Source: Cylindrodendrum hubeiense
Taxonomy: Eukaryota; Ascomycota; Sordariomycetes; Hypocreales; Nectriaceae
Reading direction: 5' to 3'
NCBI GenBank assembly: GCA_014621425.1
Contig: JAANBB010000144.1
Span: 1-64,000 of the forward strand
DNA length: 64,000 nt
In this document: positions 1-11,140 of the stretch, in pieces
Numbering within the stretch: the stretch's first letter is position 1
How the letters are laid out: the number at the start of each line of letters is the position of its first letter
Translations under genes and position numbers: made by a program
Notes under the pieces: generated by a model
What the model saw: only the letters and a program-made list of their open reading frames with translations
What the model was told of the DNA's origin: nothing
Databases searched by the model: none

Positions 1-35
1 CGTACCAGGAAATCATAGTTGCGATTACTCGACAT
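1..35 (-). CDS. Start of a probable Sec4/Rab8-type small GTPase gene, cut by the window edge
   Basis: Reading leftward from an ATG at 33-35, the first ten codons spell MSSNRNYDFL, which matches the N-terminus of fungal Sec4/SrgA Rab GTPases, where NYDFL runs straight into the first beta strand and P-loop. The last bases inside the window, read on the minus strand, are GTACG directly after the Leu codon. They may therefore be an intron donor, leaving 6-35 as the coding exon, or they may code for Val-Arg. In the family the product is a prenylated GTPase on secretory vesicles that recruits exocyst and drives polarised exocytosis. Only about ten residues are visible, so the call rests on a short but distinctive match; no P-loop or switch region lies in the window. 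Confidence 0.5.
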   Translation of the reverse strand, partial: MSSNRNYDFLV

Positions 36-2250
36 GGTGACGGATAGCAGCAGCGGCGATGGCGACAGCAACAGGAGAGGCGACGGGTGTCGGAGGGGGC
101 GGGAGGGCGTTGAGGTCGTCGAGGGTTGAGGCCGTCGCGGAGGAGATGGGGTTGGGACTTGGGGACTTGGGGACTTGGGACAGCGAGGTAGGTGGGTTAT
201 GTCAGGTCCAGGTCCGGGTCTAGGTCGGCAGGTGACGACGGACGAGGGATTGCAGATGGGCGGATGGCTGGCTGGTGGCGGATGCGCGTATAGGTGGTAG
301 GCACGGCTGGGAGATGGAGGCGCTGTAGCGGCTGTAGCGGTCACAGCCCGCTAAAAAAGGTACCTGGCCTGCGGTATCTGAGGACCCTAGGGGGGGAGCA
401 GGTGCTGAGAGTTGGGGCTAGGCGGGTTAGAGAAAACGGCCACGCCGACTGTTGCTCTAGGCCTGTTTGGGGCCGACGACTGTTGACGATGCCTTGCGGG
501 GGGGCACCACTGACTCGATTTGCCGGGAAAGTGCCTACTGGGGGTCTGGTTTTTTTTTAATGGAAGCCTTGCGAATTCGGGGGCGTCTGGCACAGGGGAG
601 CACTAGGTATCAGGTATCGAGTGAGACAGAGGATGGGGGTACAGCGGCAGCGACCCAGGAAGCGGGTGTGCGGGCTCGACTTGTTAGCGGGAATGGGACG
701 GGATGGCGATTGCGGCGAGACTGGTGTGGGCGGAGATGCTAGTCGATCCAAAGTTGTTCCGCAAGCCCGCGAGCCTACAATCGCGAATTTAATTGAAAGG
801 AAGGAAGGGACAGAATCACGAAGGAGGGTGGGAGACGCATAGTCTACAACACAGTTAGGTAGATACCTACCTTAGGTAGGTGGCTATCAAAGTGTCACAG
901 GGCTGGGCCATAGCATGGATACCGATGGCCGCGCTTCGACAATCCCCCTCCCTACGCTCATTTGGGAATGATCGATGCTGGCCACGGACCTGGGTGTTCC
1001 CTGTTCCAGAGTTGATTAAGGCTGGATAGTCACACAGAGGAAATGCCACAGCTGCCACAGCTGCCAGGGCTGCCTAAACGGCTAAACCCTCAAGTTGACA
1101 CGCGACGATGTTTAATACAAGATTGCGCCCACTTCCCTGGGTGCATGCAGCTGACAGGAGGACAGACGCAAGGCAGCGAACATTCCAAACAAGCAATCAG
1201 CTTCGGGTCCTACATGCCCAATCGAGCCAAGCCCACTGCCCACCACCCGGCAAGGCGCCTGTAACTGACTACATCGCTGCAATGCCACCACACCCTCTCA
1301 ACATGTCCTTTTTTCTTCTTCCTTTCTTCTTCCTTTCTTTTCTTTGCTGCTCGCCGTGGCGGGTGGGTTAGAAGTCGGTTGACTCGTGGCACCACAGCAT
1401 TCCAGACCCCTGAGGCGGCCATGAGGTGGCCCTGCCGTTGTGGCGCCTGCCTCCTCGCTCCCTTGTCCTCTTTGGGCGCTATCTTCTCAAGCATGTGCGC
1501 AGTGCTACCGCGGAGTAGGTTTCGGGCTGCTCGATGCCGGATAATCCCAAACCATCTTCGACGTCATCGTCGCCACCTCACAAGCGAATACAGGACAGGA
1601 AGATGCCGGTGCCTCGGGTCAATCCGCATCAACAGCCACAACATCATAGCATCTCATCATACATGCTCAGCCACATTCCACTCGCAGTCGCACTTTCCCT
1701 CAAACAGTACCGCCACGCATAGTCGTTCTCCCTTCTCATTTTCTCTGCGTCAAGCATGAGGCTCTCCATCTCTGCCCTCTGACTGGTCAGCACCCGCTGT
1801 TTCATCACTTTCCCGTGGCTGATGTCTGATAATCTTCAATTAAACTGGCACGCACCGCAGCAGACCATTAGCAGAGTGCTAGATTAGACGACATGCCATG
1901 ATAATGCCACAGCCTCACCATGCTTCTACCGTGCGCTTCACATTCACTCTTATCCTCACCGACGCAATTACATCACATGGCGAATCGTTATGAACAAATT
2001 GGGTGGCAATCTTCATCGTGTTGATAATTGCTCATCTGGCCTTGTAAGTAATTTTGTTTTTACTTGTACACAAACCCCAACCTAGCCCAGCCGTTCCCCA
2101 GGTCTAGATCCCGTCACCGAAAGAGAAGTGAATCGTTAAAAATCCGTAACCAATTGTACATGAGTTGAAGTGAAAACTGAAAGCAGGGCTCTTTGTCCAA
2201 AACCCCCTTTACGCCCTTTTGGCGTCGTCAACGAAAGAAAGACGCTGTAT
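36..2250. other. Intergenic: upstream region of the Sec4-like gene and downstream region of the AA9 gene
   Basis: No gene is recognisable here. The interval holds an 8-base tandem repeat (ACTTGGGG) at 157-179, an imperfect palindrome CCTACCTTAGGTAGG at 866-880 and a pyrimidine-rich run at about 1307-1350. The first several hundred bases are purine-rich on the plus strand, so the leader of the leftward gene would be pyrimidine-rich, as is common for fungal 5' leaders. Short overlapping open frames are compositionally biased and resemble nothing I know. Confidence 0.6.
157..179. repeat. Short tandem repeat, unit ACTTGGGG, about 3 copies
   Basis: Three adjacent copies of an 8-base unit, the last lacking its final G, lie in the likely leader or promoter of the leftward Sec4-like gene. 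Seen directly in the sequence. Confidence 0.85.
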
Positions 2251-3874
2251 TTAGTCGCAGATACCGAAGGCGGACTGGCAGCCGCAGCTGCAGTGGCGGG
2301 TCTTGCGACCACACTTGCCCTTCTTAGAGCAGCAGTTTCCAAAGGAGCTGCCCTCGCAGGTCTGGCCGGTCTCGCCGCCGCATCGTCCATCCTCGGACAC
2401 CTTTAGGTCGCTATCGTTGCTGGAGCTCTCGGAAGTCTCCTCGGGGCTGGCGGCGTAGGTGGAGGTGGCAACCTCGGTCTCCTCAGGGGCCTCGTACACC
2501 TCAGTCTCCTCGGCGGACGACTCGCCAGTGGTAGCGGCAGCCTTGATGGTGGTGGTGGTGGCAGCGGGTGCCTCGTAGGCTGAAGATGTCTCCTCAGCAG
2601 ATGAAGCAGTAGTAGCGGCGGCGGCCTTGGCGGTGGTGGAAGAGGCAGCGGCAGAAGAGGCAGCGGCAGAAGAGGCAGCGGAGCTAGACTCGTCGGAGCT
2701 GTCATCGCCGGTCACAGGAGTGGTCTTAAATGTAATGTAGGGGGTAGGGATAGGGCCAGCGACATCAGCAAAGATCTCAGAGAGATCATAGTCGGGGAGG
2801 CCATCGTAGTTGCCAGCCTCGCAGTTGTTGCCAATCTTAGTGCAGTAGTTGTTCCAGGTAGTGCAGCCAGAGTAGCCGCTGGGGGGGACACTGTCCCAGC
2901 AGGTGTCGGCCTGGGTCCAGCAAACCTCAGCAGAAGCCCAGCAGCCATCCTGGTCAGAGTAGGTGTCGAGGGCCTTGCCGCACCAGTTGGCGTTCTTGGC
3001 GAGGCAACCATCGGGAATGACACCCGTCTTCTGGGTCTGCTTGCTGCCAATGGATTCGGAGGAGGGAACGTAGACATCGGGACCGGGGATGGGGTACTCG
3101 CCCAGCGGCGTCTCATAGATGTTGAAGGTGAGGCCAGCATCGTCTGTGGAAAGGTAGCCGGGGATGCTGACTTCGTACTTGTCAGGGATCTCCAGCTCGA
3201 CATCAGGGCCGTTCTGGATGAAGATTTGGGCGCAGCTGGTGTAGAACTGAGGGTCGCCCTCAGGGGCGGCGTGGAGGGCGAGGATCTCAGGGCGGACAAG
3301 GTAGTAGCCTGAGGGGAGGCCGGTGGGCAGGTCAACGGACAGATGTCCGTTGTTGGAGCGGAGGGTGTCGGTACACCAGGTGTCACTCTCGACGTCGTAG
3401 CCGTCCTCCCAGATCTTGAACCAACCACTACCGGCGGCGGCGGAGGTCAGAATGTTGTCGACCTTCTTGATGTAGACGTTACAGGGACCCTTGTGGCCCT
3501 CGGCGATGACGCCAGACGATTCGTATGAAGGAGACGCGCGGAACTCGAAGGTTATCTGGGAACCGCTGGAGGCGGGGCAAACAAAGTTGACAGCCTTCTC
3601 GCCATCACGGCCTAAGAGTTGTGTATTAGTCTTGTTTTGTTTCATTCGAGATGGCAACAGTTCTCATCCAAGTAAATTGCGAGGAAAGGTACATACCACA
3701 AGCCATGTCGTCGCCATTGAGGGGGTAGATGGGGCTGTTGGCGGTTGAAGCATCGGTAGGTTCACGGACACAGGTTCCGTCACCCTGGTTCTCGCCGTCG
3801 ACGTAGAATGTGGTGAAGAGGGTGTGGGCACTCGCGGCAGAGGCAAGGCCAAGGGCGGTAGCAAGGAACTTCAT
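2251..3874 (-). CDS. Secreted AA9 lytic polysaccharide monooxygenase with C-terminal CBM18-like module
   Basis: Two exons, 3697-3874 and 2251-3611, joined across a GT-AG intron, give 512 residues. A signal peptide (residues 1-16, ending ASA) exposes His17 as the mature N-terminus. His17 and His99 would form the copper histidine brace, and His173, Gln181 and Tyr183 (in the PQFYTSCAQ motif) fit the AA9 second-sphere and axial positions. AA9 enzymes oxidatively cleave crystalline cellulose and some hemicelluloses outside the cell. After the catalytic core (to about residue 240) come a Cys-rich stretch (262-323, eight Cys), a long Ser/Thr/Ala/Glu linker (about 362-465) with a repeated SSAAA unit, and a hevein/CBM18-like tail (about 469-512). 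The CBM18-like tail replaces the CBM1 usual on fungal AA9s. The tail has the CBM18 cysteine spacing but Lys492 and His499 where aromatic residues usually bind chitin. The start is the only Met that gives a signal peptide. Confidence 0.95.
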
Positions 3875-6800
3875 GGTGAAAGGTATGTTTGTGAGGATCG
3901 TAAAACTGGTTGGTGAAGTTGAAGATGAAGTCGAGTAGAAAACCTGTTTCTACCTGAAGCCGCTGGGGCAAAGAAGTTGTTGCTAGAAGTAGTTGAAAGG
4001 GAACTGATGAGCCCTAGTAGCAGCAATCAAAGGAGTGAATGGTTCAAAGGAATGAAGGAAGGAGTGAATAAATGAATGAATCTCTACTAGAGAGGGGGCA
4101 AAGAAAGCAAAGAAGAACAATTGCTCAACACCAGATTGAGGAAGAAGGGTGACGAGAGAAGAGAGGAAAGGGATGCCATCACAGGCCGGGTCGGGGTCCT
4201 TGATATAGGTTGGTCTTTTGCCCCGGACAGATGCAGCTCGATGCTACCGCAGCCATCCGCCCCTAGCCCTGGTGCCCTGGTGCCCTGGAGGACCGGGAAT
4301 GTCCCATCGACGTAACCCTGGCATAGTGGACACCACAGCAGCATACGCGCGCTCCCTGGCGCCGCCGAATGGACCTCAGGGGCATGAGAACTGGCCTGTC
4401 CTAGGCCTGCTGGGCCTGCTGGGCCGGCGTCTACGGAGGAGCATCGCACAGAACTAACTCGCAGGCCACAGACCGCAGAGCGTCTCTCGCTGGCGGGGGC
4501 CCTCTCTCTCAAACATGTGGCTGGCTGCTTAGTCCAATCCTTAATCCTTCCTCAGGATGCGGCTCGTTTGTTGCGTGCGTGCGTCCCTTGGCACTGACAG
4601 GATGCAGCAGCTGCTGTGTTGGCCCAGGCTTGGCGACACGACTTGGCCCATCCGTCGGCAATTAAACTCGACTGGACTCCCTGGGCACGGGGGGCTGAGG
4701 ACTCTGGACCTGGTCAAAACAACAGGACGACGATCCTGTACCGGTCCCAGATTGGCGGCCACCGCCTCCTCCTTCGCCAAGACAGGCGGACGTGCAAATG
4801 TGAAACGAAAAAGAAGGCATCGCGCGCTTTCTCTCGCTTTCTGTCTCCCGTGCGTCTGCATCTCCCGTGCGTCTGCGTCTCCCGTGCGCTCGCCTCCCGC
4901 CTCTTACCTCGCCTCCCGCCTCGCTCTCTCTCGTCTCTCTCGTCTCCCTCGTCCGTCTCTCTCGCCTCGCTCGCCTCTCTCGCCCCTCTCGCGCGCGCGT
5001 TCCTGCGTTGCTGGTGGACTCCTGCTCCGCTGGTGGGTTTTTTACTCGATCCCCCCGGGACACTGGCAGCCAATCGACCCAGCCAGCCGAAACAGATGGC
5101 CTGCAAGCCTGCGGAGGTTTTCTCGCGAGGGCTGCGGGTAATTATGCAAGGTACGGCTGAGCGCCTGTTGGCTGTCGGCGGCAGCCATGTTTCTTGTGCC
5201 CGCGCACTGCAGCTGGGCTCAATTAGGCGGGTAAGCCCTCCTGCGTAGTTGAATCAGCGCGAGCGCCCGAGAGAAACATCCAAGGATCTCCAATGGGTGA
5301 TCGCCCGGCGGACCCGGCGTCCCACCAGCTGTATCGGCGGCGTGCAGTGGTGCGACCTCCAAGGGCCTCCTCAAGGCTCCTCAGCTGTGCGCATCCATGC
5401 TGGTCTGGCCCCTGGCCGATGGACCTGGTCACCTGTGAGTCAAGGATCGGGGCAATCCTCGATTCAGGACCCCAGCGACGGACCAAAATCATCGACCTGG
5501 AATAAAGTTAAGGTGCAAAAAGTCTGTTTAAACTGGGAACATTGACACGCATGTCGCGGCTTCTCCCGCGGCAATGGCGACATGGTTCACCGCCAACACT
5601 CGCATCCTCACAGCACAGCAAAACATCACCTCACCCACCCGTCGCCAAGCGATGTGCGATATAGAGACGACATTGCAAAGAAAGCCACCAGGTATCAGAC
5701 CAGCATCACCATCCAGCAATCAGTCACATAGGCAGCAAACTTCAGGGATCAGTCCCAGAGGCTATCTAATCTGACAGTTGCATCATCTCCCCTCACCGCA
5801 GTTAATGAAGCAAGGGGCCGCAGTATCCACGCTTCCCCTCAAACCTCAAACCTCAAACTCAAACCGGGGACCTGCCAAAGCCCAAGGGCTGGCGTACGTA
5901 ACCAGCAAAGCAGGAGGATCTGCACCAGCATGCGGCACGAGCTCCGCTGTCATCCCATCTGCCAGTCTCCCATTACTTCCCAGTTCCCAGCTCTCAGCTC
6001 GCATTCAGCTGCTGCAGCGATCCCCCGTCTGTCACTGACAACTGACACAGTCCATCTTGTGCCCATGATCCCAGTACGACTTCCTGTCTGTTGGTCGGAG
6101 CTGGCAGTGTAGAGATTGAGCAGTTGGCCCATTGCCTCCAAATTTCCCTTCACCCTACTTGATTGACTCCATCCGTGACTTACGACTACTGCTCTCAACC
6201 CAGTCCATGTCCCATCAACGCACGGCCATTGTCTTTCTCGATATCTCATCCCATCTTCCATTCCCCGCCCCGACGCCCCTGCCACTGCCTCGTCGCCGTT
6301 CGCAAGCCAAGGCAACACAGCATCCCCATAAATGTAGTCAACTTGCGAGCGCCTCCCAAGGTACAGCAAGGATCCCTCACCTAGGGACCACTCAACAAAC
6401 AAAACGAAACAAGAAACAGCCTCCGCCAATTTGCCCAAAATCAGACTGTTCTGCAGCCCCCGTACGGCCTATGCCGCGGCCGCCTTGTACCTATGCCCCG
6501 ACTCAATAAATGTAAGAGAAATGGTCGCGACCCCTTTTGGCCCTCGACTTATTGGGTCATTGGGCCATTGGGCCATTGAAGCTCTGCAGATTGTGAGCCA
6601 ATGGATGCATCACCCCTGCGTCTTGAGGAGCATGGGAGTTCCGTCCACTTGCAGCCGGCGGCTGTTGCTCTTGGCTTCTGCAAAACAAAACAAAAATGTG
6701 AAGCCTCCATTCGTACGGTTCCGGCGAGTTTTGTTGTTTCCTTCACGCATCATCATCACATCACATCACAGTAATACGGAGCTTCCGCCGTCTCCGGCCA

Positions 6801-7134
6801 TCATGCATCGAACCGAAGCCATGTCTGAGGTTGAAAGGGCAAAATGCAAGAGTGGAGATTGAAACCGAGCTTTTCTGCGCGACCAACATGATGACTTGCA
6901 GCAAAAAGGTTGGAGGCACTTCTCCAACCGACATTCTCCTACACATCAAGTCGTACATGAGATGATTGGTCTTGTTTTTGCCACACCTACTTTATATTTC
7001 CAACATGTCCCCCTCTCATCATGTAGCCTCTTTTGCGAGAGAAGGCCCGCCACATTTTGCCTCCTCGTCGACAACTGCCGCTTCGCTTATGGTACAGTAT
7101 GGTACACTCTGGCCCAACGTGGATTGGGGGTATC
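3875..7134. other. Intergenic region upstream of the AA9 gene; CT-rich tracts, no gene recognised
   Basis: About 3.3 kb lie between the AA9 start and the HSP10 stop. Roughly 3900-4120 is probably AA9 leader or promoter. A strongly pyrimidine-rich imperfect repeat of TCTCTCG/CTCCCGCC type occupies about 4830-5005. Many overlapping open frames on both strands (for example 5950-6438 minus and 6132-6509 plus) have no recognisable domain, no splice logic and biased composition, so none is called. Confidence 0.6.
4830..5005. repeat. Low-complexity pyrimidine-rich tract with imperfect TCTCTCG/CGCCTCC repeats
   Basis: The plus strand is almost entirely C and T, with recurring words such as CGTCTC, TCTCTCG and CCTCCCG, ending in a short GCGCGCGCG run. 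No protein is called from it. It could be a pyrimidine-rich leader or promoter element of an unrecognised transcript, or simple low-complexity sequence. Confidence 0.8.
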
Positions 7135-7818
7135 TTATTCGTTAATCTTGGCCAGGATCCTAGATAGTGGTGCTTCGTTAGTATCTTGGCCGTGGGTCGG
7201 GGACCATGCGTATGGCTTGATAGCCGGCGGTTACTCACTCGCTGTCGCGGAACAACTGGTAATCCTCCTCGCCGGCCTTGACGGGCGAGCCACCGAACTG
7301 CAGCCACGTTAGTAAACCCATTCTTTTTTCCAACGTCCCTTTGCAGACACTGCAGCATCATCATTTATCATCATACCTGGGGGATCAGAACGCGGTCACC
7401 AATGGCGACGCCCATGGGCAATCGGTTGCCCTTCTTGTCGAGGGCACCGGGGCCAACAGCCACGACCTTGGCCTCGTTGAGCTTCTCGACACTGGACTCG
7501 GGCAGGAAGATGCCGCTGGCGGTCTTGGTCTCGGCCTTGACACGCTGGACCAGGACACGGTCGAGGAGGGGAGCAAGGGCTCGGATGGATCGAATGGAGG
7601 TGGCCTACAGTGCACAATGCCGGTCAGCTTTACTATATTCCACTTCATATTATCTGTTCCGTCGTGGGCATGTTTTGTTGTCGTCCATTGACCCTCTCGA
7701 CGAACGGTTCAGTTGCCGAGGGAATGAAGCCGAAGGTCTTCCGGAGGAAGCTACCTGCCGGCAATTCCCCCCTCACGAATGTTCTAGGGCAGAAGGAAAA
7801 TGCAGAAGCACGCACCAT
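7135..7818 (-). CDS. hsp10: Mitochondrial co-chaperonin Hsp10 (GroES family)
   Basis: Four exons are inferred: 7816-7818 (ATG only), 7377-7604, 7239-7297 and 7135-7159, which sum to 315 bases and 104 residues, the usual Hsp10 length. The protein starts MATSIRSIRALAPLLDRVLV, then shows the GroES mobile loop (ETKTASGIFLP), the VVAVGPG turn, GDRVLIPQFGG and the closing SEILAKINE. Hsp10 caps the Hsp60 chamber in the mitochondrial matrix and is needed for folding of imported proteins. Intron 2 has a textbook TTTACTAAC branch site, and intron 3 uses GTGAGT. Intron 1 (7605-7815) has a GTGCGT donor directly after ATG and a TGTAG acceptor. It is the least certain, but no other in-frame Met lies close to the conserved start. 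No hydrophobic presequence is expected, since Hsp10 is imported with an uncleaved N-terminus. Confidence 0.93.
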
Positions 7819-8422
7819 TGTGAGTAAGTTGTGTGAGATCGGGATGACGTGGAAAGATTCGTAGAGTCGTAATGAGGATCGTGAAAGAGTAGAGTTCGGT
7901 GAAGACTGGTGTTCAATGGGGTTCAAATCGGGGGTGGATCTCGCTTTCCAACAGCTTCCAGAAGAAGGCCAGCAATTTTTTCCCCAAGCTCGGCTCTGGA
8001 TTTCCCCGGCTCCGAGACCGCCGGCATCACATCCCGACGTCACGGACCTACTCTGCACGTGCTTCACAAACTCGAGCTAAGTAGCTCTCCTTGCCGACTC
8101 GGCCAATCCGTGGACCGCATTTGCAATCGAAATCGCCTCCTCTGTTACTAGGATTTGTGACTATCTTCTAACGCTGGTGTCAAATCTACTAATCCTCCTA
8201 TTACCGACCGGCCGGCACCGCTTCCTTACCCCAACTGCTGTTTCAACATCTATCTGTATCGTTCGCTGCTACCAAGCTATGTCATGTCCGTCAATGTACG
8301 AATGCGCTTCCCTCCGTAACCCCAATTTGTTAGGTACCCAGCAATTCCTCTCCAAACGCCAATTTCCTATGACAATGCCCGCTGCGAATCTCTTCCTGTA
8401 CCTGTAGGGTCTTGTCCCCTTT
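7819..8422. other. Intergenic: HSP10 upstream region and kinase 3' flank
   Basis: About 600 bases separate the kinase stop from the HSP10 start, both genes being on the minus strand. The interval must hold the HSP10 promoter. I looked for repeated nGAAn heat-shock blocks and see only isolated GAA/TTC pairs, not a clear array. No gene is recognised. Confidence 0.5.
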
Positions 8423-11140
8423 CTATGCCTTGTGTCCTTGCTGTTGATTGGCTGGAGGTTCCAGAGTGTGCTTGTGGTCCTCGGCGGGGATAACCTCGCC
8501 GTGATCAAACTGCTGGCAAATCACTGTGTCCGCAACCCACGGCTCCTGCAGGATCTCTTCCATTCGGACTCGAGTTTTGGGATTGATCTCAAGCATCCGG
8601 CTGACGATATGTCTGCTCTCCCTAGGAAGCAAACGCAGAATACGCCATGGGCCCTTGATTGTTTCCTTCTTCTCGGTCGTCGCACTGCTTGTTGTACCGG
8701 CGGGTTGCGAAGCGCTTGTAGGAGCTGGCTGGTTGGCAGTTCCCTCGTCCTTGTGATCATGTTTCTCGTGATGGGGCTTGTCCTTTACACTCTCCTCTGG
8801 GAGGAAATCCCGTGCCGGCGTGGTGGTGAGGTCATTGGTCGACTTGGACGGCACGATCAGCTTCCTGGGGTCGTGTCCTGGGGTCGGGTCTGCGGCGAAG
8901 AGCTTGAACGAATTATCCGTCATGCGCGGGAGCTTCCAGGGGAATCGTCGGAGCGTCATGCAGCAGAAGATGATTGCGAGAGACCAGATATCTACTGCCA
9001 CAGCATCATATTCCTTGGAATCATACACTTCAGGGGCAAGGTAGGGGTCGGATCCAACAATGCCTGCATGATTATGTTAGTAATTCGTTATTTCGCTCGT
9101 CAACTTTATGTTTTCAACATACCTTTAGCAGGGACCGTCTCGGTCTCGAAGGGATACTTGAAGACATGGGCGCTGCCAAAATCGATAATCTTCATAATAC
9201 CCTTATCACTCACAACCACGTTGTCCAACTTCAAGTCGCGATGAGCAAGACCCACGCTGTGTAGGTACGTCACTCCGTTCAGAATCTGCAGGAAAGCACA
9301 CGTTATCTCCTCCCGCGACATCTTTCCCGTCATAACAATGGCAAAGAGATCGAATGGCGCATATTCCATGACTTCGTACCAGCGGCCTTTCTCTTGCAGG
9401 ATATCCAACGTCTCAATGATGTTTCCATGGTGGAGTGTAGATCCAACACAGAACTCGGCCGTGACCTTCTTATTGTACTCCTTCTCAGTCTCGTACGTGT
9501 GTCTGGCACGGAATTCTTTGACAGCAAACACGGTTCCGTCGTCCTTGCGCTTCATCAGCCTGACCGAGCCACCCGCTCCAGATCCCAAGAATTTTCCCAG
9601 CTTGCCATATCGTGCAGATAGGCCATGATCATCTCCAAAAGGCAGCTGCTGTGTCGATCGAGAACTTGGGGGCGTCCTCGTTCCTGAGACGATTGGTGCC
9701 GGTGACGAGTCTCTCTTCTTGCTGTGGTGGCTGTGTGGCTTCCTGAAGAAGCGCTTCAGGTCTGCCATGGATCCATGAGGGCCAGGACCGTGGCTGGTGG
9801 CGGTGCTCTCACCGCTGACGAGATCATCGGTGCTGCCCTTTACGCCGCCAAAGAAAGTAGATCCTCGCTTGTCAGACAGGCTCGCTTTCGATGCATGTGG
9901 GGAGCTGTGCTTCTTCTTCCTAGAAAAGACAAATCTGGGGTCGATCGAGTGTTTCGTTGCAGCCTGCGGGGGGGGCGGACGGCGGCCCTTGGCGTATGGA
10001 TCGTTGATATCACCGCCAGGGGTTATCGGCTTAGAGTAGAAGTTGGACGCGGAGCTCCGGGAAGGGCTTGAGTCTCGAGAAGCAGGCACGGAGCCGGGTC
10101 CCACGCCGAACATTCCTCGTCGATGTGACGAGTTATTCCTCTCCTCAGCCGATGAGGCTCTTCGGATATCATGATCGGAAGTAGCTCGCTGGGTGGCAGG
10201 TCTCCTCTCGGGCGCGGGCGAGGGTTTATCTTGAGATGACGACGGCTGAGGGGTAATTGTCGGAGGCTCGTGAGAGACCGGGGCACTTGCGCCGTCCTTG
10301 GCCACCTTATTATCGATGCCGGCCTGGCTGGATCCAGCCGGAGTAAGTGGAGGAGACGCCAGGGCTGAGAGTCTTGGGCTGCTGTGAGGAGATTGGAAGT
10401 GGGCGGAAGTGGGAGTTGTTAGCCTGGTGGAAGGACCGGACTCGTCTTCATGAGATGGGACCTAAGAGCGAGAACAGTCAGCATCAGCAACCAAGGACTT
10501 GTGTGAGAGGGCTGCGATTCGACGGATTTAAGTCTGGGATAAGCACCTCGGTCCCGAGATCGACGAAAAGCAAGTACACATTGTACCAGTCGGGGAGATC
10601 TGATTCAACACCATGTGGTGGAGGGCACCAAAAGCAACCCCGTCTGTCTGAAAAGAGGGGCAGGGATCACATACTCTGGAGGGTGGAAGCGAGAAGGCCT
10701 CGAATTGGGCGGTATTCATGCGGAGCTCTTGGAGAGAACGGCCATGGAGCGACTTGGTGAAGGCCTGCAGCTGGTCGGCAGTGACCTCGGTGAAGGAGCT
10801 CGACTCATCCCGCTCGGCCGGGTTGTTGGACGGTTCGTTGACGATGGTTGCGGCGGAGATGGCAGGCGCTATCTCCTCGATGGCGGCGGAGAAGCGGACA
10901 CCGGAATCGTCATCGTTGGTCTTGTCTTCGGTGTTGGACAAATCGACAGGCTTCTGGGAAGGCTCGGGAGCTGCATCACGGGGAATGGTCAGCCATTGCG
11001 ATCGCCTCAAGCATTGATGGTTGATGCGCCAGCGTGAGAGCCAAGGTGGGGCAGCTCACAACCCGGCATCGCCGGATGAGAAACTCACCAGAGACGCCCT
11101 CTACAGAGCGATGCTCGCCGAGGGGAGATGGAGGAGCCAT
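8423..11140 (-). CDS. Serine/threonine protein kinase of the Sat4/Hal4 (Npr/Hal) fungal family
   Basis: Four exons, 11089-11140, 10675-10970, 9123-10461 and 8423-9063, give 2328 bases and 775 residues. The N-terminal 400 residues are Ser/Pro-rich and disordered. The kinase domain starts near residue 404, with Gly-rich loop GSGAGGSV (409-416), catalytic Lys431 in [14 protein letters not shown] with Asp525, DFGSA (543-547) and [13 protein letters not shown] after it. [13 protein letters not shown] resembles yeast Sat4/Hal4, which stabilises plasma-membrane potassium and nutrient transporters and gives salt tolerance. The start ATG at 11138-11140 was chosen because its short exon ([10 protein letters not shown]) ends at a good GTGAGT donor and joins in phase. 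Reading straight upstream from exon 2 meets a stop with no ATG. The last intron has a TTACTAAC branch site. The Sat4-versus-Hal5 assignment is inference. Confidence 0.9.

Noticed and set aside
5950..6509. Opposed frames of 162 and 125 codons
   Set aside because: They overlap on opposite strands with no domain, splice signals or sensible composition to favour either.
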